A stretch of DNA of 64,000 nucleotides from Neurospora crassa OR74A (taxonomy: Eukaryota; Ascomycota; Sordariomycetes; Sordariales; Sordariaceae): positions 930,001 to 994,000 of the forward strand of contig NC_026507.1 in the NCBI RefSeq assembly GCF_000182925.2. Direction: 5' to 3'. The stretch's first letter is position 1. Every line of letters begins with the position of its first letter. The position numbers and the translations under genes are program-made. The notes beneath the pieces were generated by a model. It did no database searches. It was not told where the DNA came from and saw only the letters and a program-made list of their open reading frames with translations. This document shows positions 60,023 to 64,000 of the stretch, one piece after another.

Positions 60023-61958
60023 TCAGCCACTATACCCCCAGCGAGGAGCATTGATAATGATACCCATCAAACATCCCGAAATGATGCCTGCAACAGGCAG
60101 AGTGATGAACCAGCCCATGTAGATCCAAGCCACAAGGCGCCAGTTGATGGTCCTCCACGTGCCCGAGCAAAGACCAACACCGACAGTAGCGCCCGTAATA
60201 CACTGCGTAGTCGACACAGGCAGCTCTGTAAGTCAATCGTCGTTAGCAAGCAAGTTCGCCCCATGCATCGGCAGTCTCGAATCAAACGAAAGAAAAACAA
60301 ATACTTACTCAACCGAGTAGCCAAAATAACCGTCACCGCGCTCCCCAACTCCATCGAAAACCCTCTGCTCGGACTCTGCAACGTAATCCGGTTGCCCAAG
60401 TTCCTCATGATGTTATACCCATACGTCCACAGGCCAATCACCAAGCAGGAAGCACCAAACACCAAAATCCACACGGGAACATCCGCCTTGCCCTTCTCGG
60501 GAAGCGCGCCGTCCTTCCAGAGCTGGAAAACAGTCGCATAAGGGCCAATCGCGTTGGCAATGTCGTTGGCGCCGTGCGTGAAAGAGGCGGCGGCTGCCGT
60601 CATGATTTGCAAAAAGGAGTACATGTACTCGGTCTTGTTGTCGTAGTGCGTCGCGTGCGCGTGGAGTTCTTCAACGTCGGACGAGATGACGGATTTTTCT
60701 TGCTGCGAGGAGAGGACGTCTTGGTCGACGCCGCGGAACAAGGCCCACTTGACGTACCAGAAGAGAACGGCGCCCGAGTGCCAGGGACCAGCAGGGCGAG
60801 GGCCGACCATGGTCTTGATTTGGGGTTGGGCGGCTTGGGCGGGCTCAGAATGGTCGTGCGAGTAGGAGGAGTCGTCCTTGGTGATGGTGGCCCCCTTTTC
60901 GCCGTCGGTGGGAGCCGAGGGGTTGGAGGTGGAGGATGTGACGGCACCGGCGGCCATTTCCGAGTCACCGTTTTGAGCGGCGCGGCGGGCGGCGAGTTGC
61001 TCCTTTGTCAAGCGACCGGCATAGAAATCCTGGACGACACCGGAGCCGTCCGCAGGCGGGGGAGGCACCTCTCCGCGACGGAGAAGGAGGGGGCCGAGAG
61101 GGATGTGCCAGAAACGGAGCTGCCAGTCCTCGAGGATGACGATGCGGTAAAGCCAAGGCATCAAAAAGATGGTGACTAGCAAGGCCCAGGCGGCGCCGAC
61201 ACCGATGATGGTGCCCGCAATCTCCGGGTTGGTTAACGTCACCTTGTAGCTGCCGCCCTTCCACAGCAGGAGCATGCAGAGCAGCGCCGCGGTGATACCA
61301 AAATAGATGGGCACCATAACGAAAGCCTTGTAGACCGGGTTCGAACGGAGCAGCACGCCGTACTTGGTGACGAGGAAGATGATGGACGCGAAGGCGCCGG
61401 CGAGGCCGGGCGCGATGACCCAGGCCAGGAAGACCGATACCACGCCATCGTTGATGCTCGAGCCGACCCATTGGACGCCGTCGGCACCGACAGCCGCGAT
61501 GCCCATGCCGATGACACCACCCATGATGGAGTGTGTGGTAGAGACGGGTAGGCCGAAGCGGGTGGCCATGGTGAGGTAGATGGAGGAGGCAACGACGGCG
61601 CAGACCATGCCCAGCATCAGGAGGGCCGGGTCATCGGCAAAGAGAGTGGTGTCGACGACTTTAGTGCGGATGGTGTCGGCTACGCGGGCACCCACGCCAA
61701 CAGAACCGGCGAATTCCATGATGGAGCCAAGGATCATGGCTTGGAGGTAGGTGACGGAGCGGGCGGCGACCGAGGTGGCCCAGGAGTTGGCAACATCGTT
61801 GGCTCCTGTTGTGGAAGGGAATGGTTGTCAGTGAATGTTGCAAGGGCTTGGTTGAATATGGGCCAGGTGGTGTTATTTGACATACCAATGTTCCAAGCAT
61901 CAAGGGCAGCAAAGATGGTGCCGATGGCAAGGAGATAATCGAACTGATGGAGAACCAT
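60023..61958 (-). CDS. pho-4: Phosphate-repressible phosphate permease PHO-4
   Basis: Exons are 61958-61886, 61805-60309 and 60225-60023. The introns of 80 bases (GTATGT...AACAG) and 83 bases (GTAAGT...TACAG) are in phase. The 590-residue product matches the length I remember for N. crassa PHO-4, a high-affinity Na+/phosphate symporter of the PiT (PF01384) family. The duplicated PiT signatures are present: AWNIGANDVANSWATSV at 22-38 with VSTTHS downstream, and FTHGANDIANAIGP in the second half with PVSTTQC across the last splice. About twelve hydrophobic segments surround a hydrophilic cytosolic loop (about residues 280-400) rich in Ala, Ser and Asp. Expression is known to be induced by phosphate starvation through NUC-1, and a CACGTG site lies 323 bases upstream of the ATG. 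Confidence 0.93.
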
Positions 61959-62924
61959 CTTGAACGATATGTTGCTTCAACCAAAACAATGAGGAAAAGA
62001 GGGTAGTTGGTCGCGTGAGGGAAGGCACGCGAGCGTCTCTAAGAGAAGCTCTTGAGCTTGCTCTGGTTGTTTTCTTTTGTTTGGTGAGCGGCTTGGTGCT
62101 GAAGAGAAGACAGGATTGGGCTCGGATGGTTTCCATGGTTGGGTCCTATATGTAGGATATACAAGACTGCGCGGGATGGATTGTTCGTGCATAGAGTACT
62201 GCAGCAAGGTTGCAACAGGTACGTCCCGTCGAAAACCAACGGAATGCGTATGGGAGGCGATCCCATCCAAGGGTCGGGCACACGTGTGTGGTATCTCAGG
62301 ATGTGAATGTTTCTTGGTGTTCGCCAGCCAAGGACCTAACTGCTGCATATTCGCTTGCCCCACACACATTAACGGTGTGGCAAAGAGGTGAGGTGAACGA
62401 GATGGTGTGAGAATAGTGGTGGTGGCCGTGGTGGTGGTACGAACGCTGTTGTTAACTGCTTCTGGGCATGCCCGCCGTGGTGGAGGAATCTTCATCGTTT
62501 TCGGTTCTGGGCGTGCTCGGCGCGTGGCGAGTGCATATCATGCTAGTGATCTTTTGTCGAACAAGACCGTAATGACAAGACCGTGAACCCTTGGGGAAGT
62601 GGAGTCCAGGGGAAAAGGAATAGGAAGAGAAGGATTGGTAGGTCAGGTACCGTTCACCCACCAACATCTCGATCGACTCCTCCAGAGAAGGCTGGAAGTA
62701 ACATTGGACGTCAAGAAGCGTGGGATGGTGAACGTGCTTCGCTTCTGCAACGAACATGATTGCATGGAAACCCTTGAATCATTGAGGGCTGAAGGCGCGT
62801 GACAGTGATGTGGCAGTGAGTGCAATTCCTGTGAACAGCCGAAAGGGGTTTGGAAAGAAGATTGGACAATGATACTTACTGCTTGTCTCGTTTTGAACGC
62901 TTGGGGGGCTTCCTCGCAGACGTG
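61959..62924. other. pho-4 upstream region
   Basis: This 966-base spacer lies between pho-4 and the next minus-strand gene. It contains one CACGTG palindrome. A minus-strand frame at 62452-62757 has an ATG and mildly protein-like sequence but lies where the promoter should be and shows no domain. Confidence 0.5.
62281..62286. promoter_or_regulatory. CACGTG site, likely NUC-1 binding site of pho-4
   Basis: The core CACGTG sits within CACACGTGTG, an extended palindrome 323 bases upstream of the pho-4 ATG. In N. crassa the bHLH factor NUC-1 activates phosphate-starvation genes, including pho-4, through this hexamer. The match is to the core and its position only. Confidence 0.65.
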
Positions 62925-63629
62925 TCACCTGAGGTCTGCCCCATTGGGAAGACTGCAGGTATATCCACCGTAGGTATATCTGGCCTTGAAGCTCAAGATA
63001 TTGACCACTCGGTCAAGTTTCTTGAGCTCGGCGTTGAGTTCTCCTCGAGTGTCTCCCACTTTCAGAGCTTCTGGATGAACCAGACAGAAGTCGATATCCA
63101 CACATAACGAACATAGTCCCGCCGTGATTGAACAAGTCCGCCATGGTCAAACACTCTCCAAGCTCGAGATCATCCCATAAAAGTAGTGATTCCAGCAAAT
63201 CACCTCGTCCAACATACAACACGTCCATCCCATATCTCCAATGCGGGTTGGCTTGGGCCAGAAGAGGAACTACCCCGAGGAAGAAAGGTCCAACGACAAT
63301 AACAAGAGTAAAAGAAGAGGTCTTGGCCGAAGCAGCCAAGAAAAGCCAAGGGCGAAGAGCTGAATGCTTATATATTGCCAATGGGTCGGCAGAGTGGCGT
63401 TGGCATGTCGAGAATGAAGAAATCAACGCTCGCCGTCGACACACGTGGGTCAGTGACTCGAACTCCCGGCGTTGAAGAAAGAGATGCCAAGAAGCAAAGC
63501 GCCAAGAAGAAAGCCAAGATATACGCCATTGGTACCTGCCTCCCGAAACGCCACAATCTTGATGCCTTTTTTGGCGAATAGGACGCCTGGAAGAGTCAAC
63601 GTGGTTGAAGATCTGAATGTGAATGGCAT
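62925..63629 (-). CDS. Unrecognised 155-residue protein with two membrane helices, three exons
   Basis: Exons are 63629-63464, 63359-63204 and 63070-62925, lengths 166, 156 and 146, all in phase. The introns are 104 bases (GTTCGA...TTCAG) and 133 bases (GTGATT...CCAG). A second donor six bases downstream (GTCACT) would add two residues. The product starts MPFTFRSSTTLTLPGVLFAK. It has a helix GVYLGFLLGALLLGISFFNA (about residues 36-55) and a second FTLVIVVGPFFLGVVPLL (about 70-87), then a hydrophilic tail with GELNAELKKLDRVVNILSFK ending NGADLR. Each exon is coding-like only in the joined frame, which supports the model. Possibly an organelle or ER membrane protein; no family recognised. Confidence 0.5.
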
Positions 63630-64000
63630 GGAATCCTGGAAGGCGTTGACGATATCTCAACATCGTCGATCAACCTCAGACGCAGCAGAGCAGTGCATGA
63701 GGCTGAGATGCGCCGAAGAAGTCGTCTCGCAGGGTGGTACATATATTTTCCATGTACGTACTCAGCACTGCTAGCAAAGGAATTGTGTCGTATTCGGGTC
63801 CGCGCATGTGATGTTGTGTTGTTGTTTCGACAGGACTGGGTGGGAGAGAGAGGTGGATGGTTCCGTTGGGCCATGAACCGTCCAGAGCTGTGAGTTTGTT
63901 ACCCCACTATCAGCAAGTGACTAAATCATGCCGCAGCTCAGTTAGAGTCCCATCGCATTTCACATGCTTGAGTTTCAAATCATGGAAATGTCTTGCGCTT
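63630..64000. other. Right margin
   Basis: This stretch lies upstream of the minus-strand two-helix gene. Short frames only; no feature supported. Confidence 0.5.

Overview
The window is nuclear DNA from a filamentous ascomycete, most likely Neurospora (probably N. crassa). Three things point there: short GT-AG introns of about 50-200 bases with CTRAC-like branch sites, long gene-free gaps rich in TACCTACC runs, and a 590-residue phosphate permease that matches what I remember of N. crassa PHO-4. I see about 20 protein genes, one broken gene, one intron-containing tRNA gene and a cluster of small inverted-repeat elements. No operons, CRISPR arrays, rRNA or retroelements are visible. Exon models are built by hand: junctions join GT to AG and keep the reading frame, but none is supported by transcripts.

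Left part (0-16.6 kb): a secreted chitin deacetylase; a frameshifted SAM-methyltransferase relic lying tail-to-tail with a SET-domain methyltransferase; a TPO/DHA1-type MFS transporter; a short-chain dehydrogenase; a 203-residue protein with APSPEGxRRS repeats; and a coiled-coil protein. At 17.3-18.9 kb a tRNA-Glu(CTC) gene with an intron lies between two copies of one MITE family. One copy is inserted inside an older inverted-repeat element.

Middle part (19.7-42.7 kb): a proline/glutamine-rich C2H2 zinc-finger protein; a secreted type-B carboxylesterase/lipase; a 78-residue acidic protein in three small exons; an unrecognised 578-residue protein with Ser-Gln repeats; the Arp2/3 subunit ARPC3; the tRNA m1A58 methyltransferase subunit TRM6; a Xi-class glutathione transferase divergent from TRM6; and an unrecognised 712-residue membrane protein.

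Right part (42.7-64 kb): a GPI-type two-domain fasciclin gene interrupted by an in-frame TAA; a HAL2-like 3'(2'),5'-bisphosphate nucleotidase; a CorA-type ion transporter with a long N-terminal extension; a cytochrome P450; an unrecognised 151-residue protein; a GNAT acetyltransferase; pho-4, with a CACGTG (NUC-1-type) site upstream; and an unrecognised 155-residue two-helix membrane protein.

The genes are independent units, often divergent or convergent, and do not form a pathway cluster. Cell-wall or surface functions (chitin deacetylase, fasciclin, esterase) and membrane transport (MFS, CorA-type, PHO-4) are well represented, but I see no sign that they are co-regulated.
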